Part shown: one piece after another, positions 1 through 13,165 of the stretch
Numbering within the stretch: position 1 is the first letter of the stretch
Layout: the number at the start of each line of letters is the position of its first letter
Notes under the pieces: model-generated
The model's database searches: none
What the model was told of the DNA's origin: nothing
The model's input: the letters and a program-made list of their open reading frames with translations, nothing else
Program-made: the position numbers and the translations under genes
DNA from: Riptortus pedestris
Lineage: Eukaryota > Arthropoda > Insecta > Hemiptera > Alydidae
Length of the DNA: 64,000 nucleotides
Assembly (NCBI GenBank): GCA_019009955.1
Contig: CM032232.1
Coordinates: forward strand, 51,347,501-51,411,500
Direction: 5' to 3'

Positions 1-187
1 TTTATTCTTCAAAACTAAAATTTCTATTATATCAATCCTCTGAAATTACACTTCAGGGTTGGCTATTTCGGAAAACCATTACGTCTTGGATGGAAATGTA
101 ATTGTACACATTGAAGTCTTGCTATCAAAATACCATCTTTAGTAAGTCAACAATGATTTCCCGGGCATCGCCGGGTACCTTAGCTAG
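1..187 (+). mobile_element. Family A Helitron-like element, 3' end (cut by window edge)
   Basis: The segment ends in a GC hairpin (CCCGGGCATCGCCGGG) followed by about 11 nt and CTAG, with T as the next base. That is the terminus expected of a Helitron 3' end. The last 190 bp match the end of the copy at 1350-2679. The 5' part lies outside the window. A (TA)n tract follows. Confidence 0.75.
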
Positions 188-202
188 TATATATATATAT
201 AT

Positions 203-237
<35 letters not shown>

Positions 238-241
<4 letters not shown>

Positions 242-501
242 GTAACCCACTCCTGTTCGTCTCAGAGAAAATTAATATAGCCTAAAGTCTAAGTTGGGTT
301 AGTAGTAATATACATACCAAGTTTCATAAAATTCGGTTCAGCCGTTTTTGCGTGAAAAGGTAACAAACAAACAAACAAATAAACAAACAAACAGACACCA
401 AAGAAACAAAATGTAGTTATGGTGTCTATGACATGTGAAACGAAAAGTTATCGTGAAATTTCGCGAAAAAAATCAATGTACAGACAGAGGTTACAATTTT
501 A
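238..501 (-). mobile_element. Family A 5'-end fragment, reverse orientation
   Basis: Read on the minus strand, this is the family A left end: the AAAATTGTAACCTCTG block, the CGCGAAATTTCACG block, a (TTTG)n tract near 362-395, and the start of the minisatellite unit. It stops in a (TA)n tract at about 238. It abuts the plus-strand copy that begins at 502, giving a head-to-head inverted junction. Confidence 0.7.
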
Positions 502-1329
502 TCTATATATATATAAAATTGTAACCTCTGTCTGTACATTGATTTTTTTCGCGAAATTTCACGATAACTTTTCGTTTCACATGTCATAGACACCATATCT
601 GCATTTTGTTTCTTTCGTGTATGTTTGTTTGTTTGTTTGTTTGTTTGTTTGTTTGTTTGTTTGTTTGTTTGTTTGTTACCTTTTCACGCATAAACGGCTA
701 AACCGAATTTTATGAAACTTGGTATGTATATTACTACTAACCCAACTTAGACTTTAGGCTATATTAATTTTCTCTGAGACGAACAGGAGTGGGGGTTATA
801 AGGGAAGCCTGAAATTAAAAATAGCGATATTTCGTTTTCTATTGGTTTTTCGGTAAATATGCACATAACAAAAGTTGTTTATTTTGTTATTTAGAGTAAC
901 TTTTGTTATATACACTTTTGTCGTATACCTAAGTATAAATGAGTTATACGTTAAAACTTTAGCGGGCACTAACGGCTGAACCGAACTTAACAAAACTCGG
1001 TATGTCAATTAGCATTAATTCTTCCATGATTATAAGTTATATTAAAAGTTTTAGGTTCGAGCGGGGGGGGGGGTTAAAAGGGAGGCCTGAAATAAAAATT
1101 CACCATATTTACATGTATAAGAGACGGGAAATATAAAAATATCGAAGACTGTGAAGCCTTATCGAACAAATAATTCTATTATTAGCAAATCCACGGCAAA
1201 GATGGGTATCAATCCTAAACACTGGGACGGGTAAATGTCAAAATATTGTGCAATGTAAAGCCTGCTAAAAAATACCATCACCATTCAGCCTCAAATGAAT
1301 TCCCGGGCGAAGCCGGGTATCTGAGCTAG
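502..1329 (+). mobile_element. Family A Helitron-like element, complete short copy (828 bp)
   Basis: It begins TC TATATATATATAAAA after an A and ends CTAG before a T, so it sits in an A|T target without target duplication, as Helitrons do. A 3' hairpin CCCGGGCGAAGCCGGG lies 11 nt before the end. Inside are a long (TTTG)n tract (about 626-675) and two units of the ~300-bp minisatellite, marked by GGAGTGGGGGTTATAAGG-type blocks near 786 and 1060. There is no transposase, so it is non-autonomous. Confidence 0.85.
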
Positions 1330-1349
1330 TATATATATATAGATAGATA

Positions 1350-1406
<57 letters not shown>

Positions 1407-2679
1407 GTAACCTCTGTCTGTACATTGATTTTTTTCGCGAAATTTCACGATAACTTTTCGTTTCACATGTCATAGACACCATATCTGCATTTTGTTTCTT
1501 TCGTGTATGTTTGTTTGTTACCTTTTCACGCATAAACGGCTGAACCGAATTTTATGAAACTTAGTATGTACAGTACTACTAACCCAACTTAGACATTAGG
1601 CTATATTAATTTTCTCTGAGGCGAAAAGGAGTGGGGGTTATAAGGGAGGCCTGAAATTAAAAATAGTGATATTTCGTTTCCTATTAGTTTTTCCGCAAAT
1701 ATAAACATAACAAACAATGTTTATTTTGTTATTTAGAGTAACTTTTGTAATATACACTTTTGCCGTATACGGAAGTATAAATGAGTTATACGCTAAAAAT
1801 TATAGCGGGAGTCAACAATATTATTTGCCAAAAAAGACTCAACCGAACTAAATAAAACTCGGTATGTGTATTAGCAGTTATGCTTTCATTATAATAAGCC
1901 ATACCAACAGTTCTATGGACAGGCAGGAGTGGGGGTTATAAGGGAAGCCTGAAATTAAAAATAGCGATATTTCGTTTCCTATTGGTTTTTTCGCAAATAT
2001 AAACATAACAAAAGTTGTTTATTTTGTTATTTGGAGTATTTTTTGTTATATACACTTTGGTCGTATACCTAAGTGTAAATGAGTTATACGTTAAAACTTT
2101 AGCGGGCACTAACGGCTGAACCGAACTTAACAAAACTCGGTATGTCAATTATTCTTCCATGATTATAAGTTATATTAAAATTTTTAGGTTCGAACGGGAG
2201 GGGGGTTATAAGGGAGGCCTGAAATAAAAATTCACCATATTTACATGTATAAGAGACGGGAAATATAAAAATATCGAAGACTGTGAAGAATTATAAAAAA
2301 AATAAATCTATAATTATCAAATCACCGGCAACGACTGGTATCAATACTAAACACTGGGAAGGGTAAATGTCAGATATTCATCTGTAGATAATCAGATATT
2401 TAATTGTGATAAATGCTACCCATGATTATGGTTTGAATTATTCAAAACTGCGAGTCAAATAGTCGTGAGGGATAAATTAGGAACCCATTGTCATATATTC
2501 TTCAATACTAAATTTTCTAGTCGATTAACCCTGAAAGTTACACTTTAGGATGGGCTGTTGTGAAAAAACAATACATCGTGGAGGGAAGTGCAATTGTACA
2601 CATTGAAGTCTTGCTATAAAAATACAATCATTAGTCAGCCAGCAATGATTTCCCGGGCATCGCCGGGTACCTTAGCTAG
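1350..2679 (+). mobile_element. Family A Helitron-like element (1330 bp)
   Basis: It starts TC after A within a (TA)n tract and ends CTAG followed by T. Three minisatellite units are visible (marker blocks near 1628, 1927 and 2200). The 3' terminal 190 bp are the variant also seen at 1-187 (hairpin CCCGGGCATCGCCGGG) and differ from the 3' end of its neighbour at 502-1329, although the 5' ends match. Confidence 0.85.
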
Positions 2680-2683
2680 TCTA

Positions 2684-2846
2684 TCTATATATATATAAAA
2701 TTGTAACCTCTGTCTGTACATTGATTTTTTTCGCGAAAATTCACGATAACTTTTCGTTTCACATGTCATAGACACCATATCTGCAGTTTGTTTCATTCGT
2801 GTCTGTTTGTTTATTTGTTTGTTTGTTTGTTACCTTTTCACGCATT
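2684..2846 (+). mobile_element. Family A 5' end, interrupted
   Basis: The 163 bp match the family A left end from TC through the (TTTG)n tract to the block TACCTTTTCACGCAT. There the sequence switches into a (TA)n tract and family B sequence. Confidence 0.75.
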
Positions 2847-3110
2847 ATATATATATATATATATATATATATCTATATATACATATAGACAGTTTTTAAT
2901 GGACCTCATTTTCGGCATCTAGGAGGTAGGATCGATGGACATTTGAAGAAAAATTTCGAAAATTCCGTCATGAGTACAACCTCAATAGCTGATTTCCCTT
3001 AAGGGTAATCTGCTAAAACGATTAAATGACGAGTTTGGTAACGATTAACCAAGATTGCGATCGCTAGAGCGGTAAAAATCAAACGTATATATATATATAT
3101 ATATATATAT
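2847..3110 (+). mobile_element. Family B 3' end followed by a second B fragment
   Basis: A (TA)n tract leads into the family B 3' segment, with the palindrome around CCCTTAAGGG and the terminus TCTGCT at 3014. The sequence AAAACGATTAAATGACGAG then restarts an internal B segment that ends in another (TA)n tract. Two broken B copies are therefore joined here. Confidence 0.65.
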
Positions 3111-3111
3111 A

Positions 3112-4343
3112 TCTTAATATATATAAATCATCCTGTCACGGATGTTTGTCCCCGCGATGGAATCCCTAAACTACTTAAAACCGATTTTAAATTAAATTGG
3201 CACACCGTGAGGAGTCTGGTCCAACTTGAGAGATAGGCTATATTAATTTTCTCCTGCGACGGACAGGAGTGGGGGTTTTATAAGGAGGCATAAAATTAAA
3301 AGTCGCGATATTTCGTTTTCTATTGGTTTTTTTTCGCAAATATGCACAAAACAAAAGTTGTTTATTTTGTTATTTAGAGAATCTTTTGTCATAATAAACA
3401 CTTTCAATCGTATTCCGAAGTTTAAATGAGTTATAACGCTTATGAACTATAGCGGGAGTTCAACAATATTATTTGGGACAAAAGACCCAACCGATAATAG
3501 AATAAAACTCGGTATGTGTATTAGCACGACACGCTTTCATTATAAGAAGCCATAACCAACATTTCTAGGGACGAGGCAGGAGTGGGGGTTTTAAGGGAAG
3601 CCAGGAATTAAAAAAAGCCGATATTTTTCGTTTCCTAATTGTTTATCGGCAAATATGAACATAACAAAAGTTGATTTATTTTGCTATGTAAGAGTAACTT
3701 TTGTTATATACACTTTTTTTTTCGTATACCGGAATTATAAACGGAAATATACGCTAAAAAATATAGCGGAAGTAAAAACATTTTATTTGGCACAAAAGAC
3801 TCAACCGAACTAAATAAAACACTCAGTATGTGTATTAGCACACTAACGCCTTCCTTATAAAAAGCCATACTTAATCTAGGGACCAGGCATGAATTGGGGG
3901 TTATAAGGGAGACCTGAAATTAATAATATTGAAACATCGTTTCCTATTGTAGTTTCGGCAAATATGCACATAACAAAAGTTGTTTATTTTGTTATTTAGA
4001 GAAATTTGCTCAAGAATTCTTTTCAATATGAACTACCAGGTACCTCACCTGGAAAAATTAATTCAAATGTATGTTAATATTTAGTCCTTAATAATTCAAA
4101 TCTATGCATAATGTGAAATATGACATATGATGTATAATGAAATATGGCAATATGGAGGACAGTGAAGTCTTACATAAAAAATTAATTTTATTATTAACAA
4201 ATCCACAGAAACGACGGGTATTACCCCTAAACACTGGGACGGGTAAATGTCAAAATATTGTGCAAAATAAAGCCTTGCCAAAAAAATACCATCAACATTC
4301 AGCCTCAAATGAATTCCCGAGCGAAGCCGGGTATCTGAGCTTG
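3112..4343 (+). mobile_element. Family A relative with a different 5' end (1232 bp)
   Basis: The 5' end (TCTTAATATATATAAATC, then CCTGTCACGGATGTTTGT) is a second Helitron-like left-end type, shared only with the copy at 19383-20569. Internal minisatellite units and the 3' hairpin CCCGAGCGAAGCCGGG are those of family A. The end reads CTTG instead of CTAG. Compared with the 1187-bp sister it has about 45 extra bases, mostly single-base insertions before 3,900. Confidence 0.75.
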
Positions 4344-4347
4344 TATA

Positions 4348-4399
<52 letters not shown>

Positions 4400-4400
<1 letters not shown>

Positions 4401-5499
4401 TAGCTCAGATACCCGGCTTCGCCCGGGAATTCATTTGAGGATGAATGGTGATGGTATTTTTTAGCAGGCTTTACATTGCACAATATTTTGACATTTACCC
4501 GTCCCAGTGTTTAGGATTGATACCCGTCGTTGCCGGTGATTTGCTAATAATAGAATTATTTGTTTGATAATTCTTCACAGTCTTCGATATTTTTATATTT
4601 CCCGTCTCTTATACATGTAAATATGGTGAATTTTTATTTCAGGCCTCCCTTATAACCCCCCTCCCGTTCGAACCTAAAAATTTTAATATAACTTATAATC
4701 ATGGAAGAATAATTGACATACCGAGTTTTGTTAAGTTCGGTTCAGCCGTTAGTGCCCGCTAAAGTTTTAACGTATAACTCATTTACACTTAGGTATACGA
4801 CCAAAGTGTATATAACAAACAATACTCCAAATAACAAAATAAACAACTTTTGTTATGTTTATATTTGCGAAAAAACCAATAGGAAACGAAATATCGCTAT
4901 TTTTAATTTCAGGCTTCCCTTATAACCCCCACTCCTGCCTGTCCATAGAACTGTTGGTATGGCTTATTATAATGAAGGCCTAACTGCTAATACACATACC
5001 GAGTTTTATTTAGTTCGGTTGAGTCTTTTTTGGCAAATAATATTGTTGACTCCCGCTATAATTTTTAGCGTATAACTCATTTATACTTCCGTATACGGCA
5101 AAAGTGTATATTACAAAAGTTACTCTAAATAACAAAATAAACATCTTTTGTTATGTGCATATTTGCCGAAAAACCAATAGAAAACGAAATATCGCTATTT
5201 TTAATTTCAGGCTTCTTTTATAACCCCCACTCCTTTTCGCTTCAGAGAAAATTAATATAGCCTAAAGTCTAAGTTGGGTTAGTAGTAATCTACATACTAA
5301 GTTTCATAAAATTCGGTGCAGCCGTTTATGCGTGAAAAGGTAACAAAGAAACAAACAAACAAACAAACAAACATACACGAAAGAAACAAAATGCAGATAT
5401 GGTGTCTATGACATGTGAAACGAAAAGTTATCGTGAAATTTCGCGAAAAAAATCAATGTACAGACAGAGGTTACAATTTTATATATATATATATATATA
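4400..5499 (-). mobile_element. Family A Helitron-like element, reverse copy (~1.1 kb)
   Basis: On the minus strand the 3' terminus CTAG lies at 4403-4400 beside the hairpin CCCGGGCGAAGCCGGG. The 5' end merges into (TA)n near 5480-5499. Three minisatellite units, a short (TTTG)n tract and the typical left end are present. This copy faces the plus-strand copy starting at 5500. Confidence 0.8.
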
Positions 5500-7446
5500 T
5501 CTATATATATATATAAAATTGTAACCGCTGTCTGTACAGTGATTTTTTTCCGCGAAATTTCACGAGTAACTGGTTGGTCGTTTTTCACAAGTCATAGACA
5601 CCATAACTGCATTTTGTGTCTTTGGTGTCTGTTTGTTTGATTGTTTGTTTATTTGTTTGTTTGTTTATTGGTTTGTTTGTTTGTTTGTTACCTTTTCACG
5701 CATAAACGGCTGAACCGAATTTTATGAAACTTGGTATGTATATTACTACTGTAGCCCAACTTAGACCGTTAGGCTAAATTAATGTTCTCTAAGATATTCG
5801 AACAGGAGTGGGGGTTATAAGGGAGGCCTGAAATTAAAAATAGCGATATTTCATTTTCTATTGCTTTTTTCATCAAATATGCTCATAACAAAAGTTGTTT
5901 ATTTTGTAATTTAGAGTAACTTTTGTTATATGCACTTATTGCCGTATACTGAATTATAAATGAGTTTATACACTAAACACTATAGCGGGAGTCCACAAAT
6001 TTTATTTGGCATAAAAGACTCAACCGAACTAATACAAACTCGCTGTGTGAATTAAATACTAACGATTTACTTTATAATAAAGCCATTACTAACATTTCTA
6101 TGTACGGGCAGGAGTGGGGGTTATAAGGGAAGCCAGAAATTAAAAATAGCGATATTACGGTTTCTTATGGTTTTTTTCGCAATATATGAACATGAACAAA
6201 AGTTGTTTATTGTGTAATTTGTTAGAGTAACTTTTTGTTATATTTCACTTTTGCCCGTATACGGAAGTATAAATGAGTTTATACTCTAAAAACTAAAGAG
6301 GAGTCCAACAATTTTATTTGGCACAAAAGACTCAACCGAACTAAACCAAACTCGGTATGTGAATTAGTACTAACGCCTTCCTTATAATAAGCCATACTAA
6401 CATTTCTAGGGACTGGCAGGAAGTGGGGGTTGATATGGAAGGCCTGAAATTTAAAAAATAGTGATATTTCGTTCCCTTCCTATTGCTTTTTTCGGACAAA
6501 TATTGCACATTACAAAAGTTGTTTATTTTGTTTTTTCTAGAAGAAGAAACTTTATTTTTTTTTGATATACACTATCATCGTTATACCGAACAATTTTAAG
6601 ACGTTATACGCTAAAAAATTATTGCGGGGAGACACCAATTTTATTTGGACACAAAAAAGACTCAACAACGTACTGTAATAAAACACTCATTATGTAGTAA
6701 TTAGCACTAACCGCCTTCCTTATAATAAGCCCATTCTAACATTTTTTGGGTAGGGCAGAGAGTGGTGGTTTATTGTGGGTGGTTATAAAGGGGGGGGGGC
6801 TATCTATGTAATGAAATTATGATATGAAATTAATAATAATGATATCATATTGGGGTATGGGTTTTTTTTTCGGCTAATATGGCACATATCAAAAGTTTGT
6901 TTTATTTTGTTATTTATGAGAGAAATTTGCTCAGCACTTCTTTTCAATAAGAAACTACCAGGTATCCTCACCTGAAAAATTTAAATTCCAATTATATATC
7001 AATATTTTCTCCTTAATAATTCAATTCTAATGCATTAATGCACAGGGAGACGGGGGAAAAGGGGAAAAGAGAAAGGAATAAAAATATGACAACTATGCAG
7101 GACTCAGCAGTGAATGGTTTGACATAATAAAAATAAAAATAATTAATTTTATTGTTAACAAATGCCAACAAGGAGGTATTATTAACCCTCTAAAAACACT
7201 GGAACGTGTGGAGTATTATAGTTTAAGTAAGGTGTAACGTGGTGTGTGTTAATAATAAAAGTGTGTGGTGATTTAAGTGTATTTGTTTGTTTAATAATTG
7301 GTTAAAAAATGTCAAAATATTGTGCTTGCAAATGTAAAGCCTCCTTCTACTCCGGGCCATTAAATATTTCATACACCATTCAGCCTCAAATGAATTTCCC
7401 GAGCGAAGCCGGCGGGGTGTGTGGTATCTTCGGGGTATCTAAGCTA
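5500..7446 (+). mobile_element. Family A Helitron-like element, long and indel-rich (~1.95 kb)
   Basis: It starts with TC at 5500 and shows the full left end, a (TTTG)n tract, about five minisatellite units and a degraded 3' hairpin region near 7400-7446. From about 5,750 on it is full of extra bases relative to other copies, so unit boundaries are approximate. Confidence 0.7.
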
Positions 7447-7449
7447 AGG

Positions 7450-8573
7450 TCTATATATTATATAAAATAAATTTGTAACCTCTGTCTGTACATTTGTTGA
7501 TTTTTTTCGCGAAATTTCACGATAACTTTTCGTTTCACATGTTATAGACACCATAACTGCATTTTGTTTCTTTGGTGTCTGTTTGTTTGTTTGTTTGTTT
7601 ATTTGTTTGTTTGTTTGTTTGTTTGTTACCTTTTCACGCATAAAAGGCTGAACCGAATTTTATGAAACTTGGTATGTATATTACTACTAACCCAACTTAG
7701 ACTTTAGGCTATATTAACATTCTCTCTAAGACGAAACAGGAGTGGGGGTTATAAGGAAGGCCTGAAATAAAATTAGGGATATTCGTTTCCTAATACTTTT
7801 TCAGCAAATATGCCCATAACAAAAGTTGTTTATTTTGTAATTTAGAGTAACTTTTTATATATACACTTTTTTCGTATACCGAATTATAAACGAGATATAC
7901 GCTGAAACCTATAGCGGGAGTGAACAATTTATTTGGGACAAAAGACCCAACCGAAATAAATAAAACTCGGTATGTGTATTAGCACTAACGCTTTCATTAT
8001 AACAAGCCATGCCAACATTTCTAGGGACGGGCAGGAGTGGGGGTTATAAGGGAAGCCTGAAATTGAAAATAGCGATATTTCGTATTCTATTAGTTTTTCG
8101 GCAAATAGGAACATGACAAAAGTTGTCTATTTTGTTATTTGGAGTAACTTTTGTTATATACACTTTTGTCGTTTACCTAAATAAATGAGTTATACGTTTA
8201 AAACTTTAGCGGGCACTAACGGCTGAACCGAACTTAACAAAAACTCGGTATGTCAATTAGCATTAATTCTTCATGATTATAAGTTATATTAAAATTTTTA
8301 GGTTCGAACGGGAGGGGGGTATAAGGGAGGCCTGAAATAAAAATTCACCATATTTACATGTATAAGAGACGGGAAATATAAAAATATCGAAGACAGTGAA
8401 GCTTATCGAACAAATAATTCTATTATTAGCAAACCCACAGCAAAGACGGGTATCAATCCTAAACACTGGGACGGGCAAATGCCAAAATATTGTGCAATGT
8501 AAAGCCTGCTAAAAAATACCATCACCATTCAGCCTCAAATGAATTCCCGGGCGAAACCGGGTATCTGAGCTAG
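7450..8573 (+). mobile_element. Family A Helitron-like element (~1.1 kb)
   Basis: TC at 7450-7451 starts the left end. The element contains a (TTTG)n tract and three minisatellite units and ends with a hairpin and CTAG at 8570-8573, followed by T. It is directly followed by the next copy. Confidence 0.8.
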
Positions 8574-10218
8574 TATATATATAAAATTGTAACCTCTGTC
8601 TGTACATTGATTTTTTTCGCGAAATTTCACGATAAATTTTCGTTCACATGTCATAGACACCATATCTGCAATTTTGTTTCTTTCGTGTCTGTTTGTCTGT
8701 TTGTTTGTTTGTTTGTTTGTTTATTTGTTTGTTTGTTTGTTACCTTTTCACGCATAAACGGCTGAACCGAATTTTATGAAACTTAGTATGTATATTACTA
8801 CTAGCCCAACATAGACTTTAGGCTATATTAATATTCTCTAAGACGAACAGGAGTGGGGGTTTATAAGGGGAGGCCTGAAATTAAAAATAGCGATATTTCG
8901 TTTCCTATTGCTTTTTCAGCAAATATGCCCATAACAAAAATTATTTATTTTGTTATTTAAAGTAAGTTTTGTTATGTACACTTTTTTCGTATACCAAACT
9001 ATAAATGAGTTATACGATAAAAACTATAGCGGAAGTCAACAATTTTAAATGTCACAAAAGGCTCAACCGAAACTAAATAAAACTCGGTATGTGAACTAGC
9101 ACTAACGCCTTCCTTATAACAAGCCATACTAACATTTCTAGGGACGGGCAGGAGTGGGGGTTGTATGTAAGGCCTGAATTTAAAAATAGCGGTATTTCGT
9201 TTCTTATTGCATTTTCGGCAGATATGAACATAACAAAAGTTGTTTATTTTGTTATTTAGAGTAATTTTTGTTATATACACTTTTTTCGTATACCGAATTA
9301 TAAACGAGATATACGCTAAAACCTGTAGCGGAAGTGAACAACTTTATTTGGGGCAAAAGACCCAACCGAAATAAATAAAACTCGGTATATGTATTAGCAC
9401 TAACGCTTTAATTATAACAAGCCATACCAACATTTGTAGGGACAGGCAGGAGTGGGGGTTATAAGGGAAGGCAGAAATTAAAAATAGCGTTATTTCTTTT
9501 ACTATTGGATTTTCGGCAGATATGAACATAACAAAAGTTGTTTATTTTGTTATTTAGAGTAACTTTTGTTATATACACTTTTTTCGTATACCGAAGTTTA
9601 AACGCGATATACGCTAAAACCTATAGCGGAAGTGAACAATTTTATTTGGGACAAAAGACACAACCGAAATAAATAAAACTCGGTATGTGTATTAGCACTA
9701 ACGCTTTCATTATAAACAAGCCATACTTAAGATTTCTAGGGAGGGGCAGGAGTGGGGGTTATAAGGAAGACCTGAAATTAAAAGTAGTGAATATTTCGTT
9801 TTCCTATTGGGGTTTCGAGCAATTACGCCCATAACAAAAAGTTGTTTATTTTTGTTATTTGGCGTAGACTTTTGCTCACCAATTATATACACTTGTCGTC
9901 GAATACCTCACATGTATAATTAATGAGTTATACGTTATATTAAAACTACTAATTCAAATCTAATGCATAATGCACAGAAGAGCGGGAAGAGATGAACAAT
10001 ATAGAGGGAACCAGTGAAGTCTTACATAAAAAAAAAATTAATTTGTAATTATTAACAAATCCCACAGAAACGACGGGTATTTATACTCTAACACACTGGG
10101 ACGGGTAAAATTGTCAAAACATTGTTGGATAAAGTAAGCCTTGCCAAAAAATAATACTATCACCATTCAGTCCTCAAATGAATTCCCGAGCGAAAGCCGG
10201 GTAATCTGCAGGGGCTAG
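8574..10218 (+). mobile_element. Family A Helitron-like element with regular 300-bp units (~1.6 kb)
   Basis: The left end follows the previous CTAG|T almost immediately, and the element ends CTAG at 10215-10218. The GGCAGGAGTGGGGG marker recurs at 9147, 9445 and 9745, giving a unit length of 298-300 bp. After about 9,720 the sequence is rich in single-base insertions. Confidence 0.75.
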
Positions 10219-10228
10219 TATCTATCGA

Positions 10229-11377
10229 TCTAATATATATAAAAATTGTAACTCTCTTGTCTGTACATTGATTTTTTTTTTCGCGAAATTTTACAAGATA
10301 AACTTATCGTTTTCACCCAATGTCCATAGACACCATAACTGCATTTTGTTTCTTTGGTGTCTTTTGTTTGTTTATTTGTTATGTTTGTTTATTTGTTTGT
10401 TTGTTTGTTTGTTACCTTTTCAAACGCATAAAAACCGGCTGAACCGATATTTTATGAAACTTGGTATGTAATATTACTATCTAACCCAATCTTGCAGAAC
10501 TTTAGAGCTACTATTATAATTTTCCTTCTGAGACGAACAGGAGTGGGGGGGTTTTTAAGGAAAGCCTCTGAAATTAAAAATAGTCGAATATTTCGCTTTC
10601 TATTGGTTTTCGGGCAAATATGCACGCGTCAACAAAATTTGTTATATTTTGTTATTTGAGAGTAACTTTTTGTTATATACACTTTTGTCGTATAACCGAA
10701 GTTTAATGCTTATACGCTAAAAATTTAGTTAGCGGGAGTCAAGGCGATCAATATTATTTGGCGCCAAAAGAACTCAACCGAAAACTAAAACAAACTCCGT
10801 ATGTGAATTAGTAACTAACGCCTTCCTTTATGAATAAGCCATACCAACATTTAGTCTATGGACCGGCAGGACAGGTTGGGGGGGTTATAAGGGAGGCCTG
10901 AAATTAATAATAGTGAATAATTCGTTTCCTATTGGGGTTTCAAACACCAATCAAATGCACATAAAAAAAAGTTGATTTATTTTGTTAATTTACATGGAGG
11001 AACACGATTTCCCCATATCCTCAACAACTTGCCATTCAAAGTATGAAACTACCAAAGGTACCGTCACGCTTAAAAAATTAATACAAATGTATGTCACATA
11101 TTTTCTCCTTAATAATTCAAAATCTATGTATAATAACACAGAGACGGGAAATTATGACAATATTGCAGGACAGTGAAGTCTATACTTAAAAAATTAATTT
11201 CTATTATTAAACAAATCCACCAGAAAACGACGGGTAGTTTACCCCGCCTAATAGCACTGGGACGAGGTAAATGTCCAAAATAATTGTGAAAAGTAATAGC
11301 CTTACGCCAAAAATATTCCACATCACATTTCAGCCTCAACTGAATTCCCGAGCGAAATTACGGGTATCTGAGGCTAG
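10229..11377 (+). mobile_element. Family A Helitron-like element, indel-rich (~1.15 kb)
   Basis: It starts TCTAATATATATAAAAATTG and ends CTAG at 11374-11377 after a disturbed hairpin. The left end, (TTTG)n tract and minisatellite units are recognisable, but extra bases occur every few tens of nucleotides. Confidence 0.7.
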
Positions 11378-13091
11378 TAAATTATACAACAGTATAAAGA
11401 TTGTAACACCTCTGTCTGAGTGACACTTGATATTTTTATCGCCAAATTATCACGATAACTTTTCGTTTCACATGTCATAGACACCATAGACACAGCATTG
11501 CATTTTTGTTTTCTTTCGTCGTCATTTGGTTGTTTTAGTTATTGTTGTTTGTTTACCATTTTCACGCAATAAACGATGCTTGAACCGAATTTTATGAAAC
11601 TTGGAACGTGCATTACTACTACTTCAACTTACGACTTTCAAGGCTATATAAATTATTCTCTGAAGACAACCAGGAAGTGGGGGTTATAAGGAAGGCCTGT
11701 AAATTAAAAATAGCGATATTATCGTTTGGCCTATTGCTTTAGTCCAACCAAATATGCATCATAACTAAAGTTGATTAATTTTTATGTTATTATTATTAGG
11801 AGTAGCCTGTTGATGATAGTGCACTATCATCAGTACATTACGCGAAGTCTAAAGGCGTTATTCGCTAAAAAACGAATTATAGCGGGTGACAACCAATTTA
11901 TATCTTTGGCTCAAAAGACTCAACCGAACAAACCAAACTCGGTATGTGAATTAGTATAACGTCTTCCTGATACTAAGCCATACTAACATTTCTAGGGACG
12001 GGCAGGAGTGGGGGTTATAAGGGAGGCCTGAAATTAAAAATAGCGATATTCCGTTTACTATTGCTTTTTCAGCAAAAATGCACATAACAAAAGTTGTTTA
12101 TTTTGTTATTTAGAATAACTTTTGTTTTATGCACTTTTGCCGTATACGGAAGTATAAAGGCGTTATACGCTAAAAATTATAGTTGTAGACAACAATTTTA
12201 TTTGGCACAAAAGACTCAACCGAACTAAATAAAACACTCAGTATGTGTATTAGCACTAACGCCTTCCTTATAATAAGCTATGCTAACATTTCTAGGGACG
12301 GGCAGGAGTGGGGGTTATAAGGGAGGCCTGAAATTAAAAATAGCAATATTTCGTTTCCTATTGCTTTTTCAGCAAATATGCACATAATAAAAGTTGTTTA
12401 TTTTGTTATTTAGAGTAACTTTTGTTATATGCACTTTTGCCGTATACAGAAGTATAAAGGCGTTATACGCTAAAAATTATAGCTGAAGTGAAAAATTTTA
12501 TTTGGCACAAAAGACTCAACCGAACTAAATAAAGTCCGTCACGCAGGGGCTGCGTAAACTAAGCAGATTTCCCACGTGAAGTTTTACAATAGAGAAATCT
12601 GCCTAATAACAGCTGTAGTAGTAAGTAACCTCTAAACCTAAAACATTATTTAGGGCGTAATAACCCAGTAGTTTCTAGCCCCGAAACACAGTTAACCTAA
12701 CCTCTAAACCTATTCACGAGGGACGGATAGTTATGGAAAAGGCCGCCAGAGCTCTCGGCGGAAAGTCCGAACATAGCCTACTGGTACCACACGCAGAATA
12801 CAAATGCAAATATCTCGGTTAATATTCAAGATAGAGAATAAATGTATATAACAATATTTATAGTAAATTTAATTTGCAATAAGATTGATTCTGTACAATT
12901 TTTCGATCCGACGAATAGTAACGGAGATATTTCGAATTTTCGGAAATCCTCCCCTCTAAACCCCCCCTCCCCGTGGTCCGATTTCAGCCGTTAACGAACT
13001 TGATCTTTCTTTTTACATAAAACGACTAAATATCGAGTTTGGTAACGATCAAACAAAAATTGCGACCGCTAGAGCGGTAACAGACAAATAT

Positions 13092-13165
<74 letters not shown>

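Noticed and set aside
796..1008. A 70-codon frame found almost identically at 796-1008 (-), 1936-2148 (-) and 4713-4925 (+)
   Set aside because: It lies inside the family A minisatellite and is conserved only because the repeat is. It begins and ends at arbitrary points in the unit and shows no protein features.
9147..9745. 300-bp periodic repeats as a stand-alone satellite
   Set aside because: They are enclosed by the Helitron-like ends of single elements, so they are internal to the transposon.
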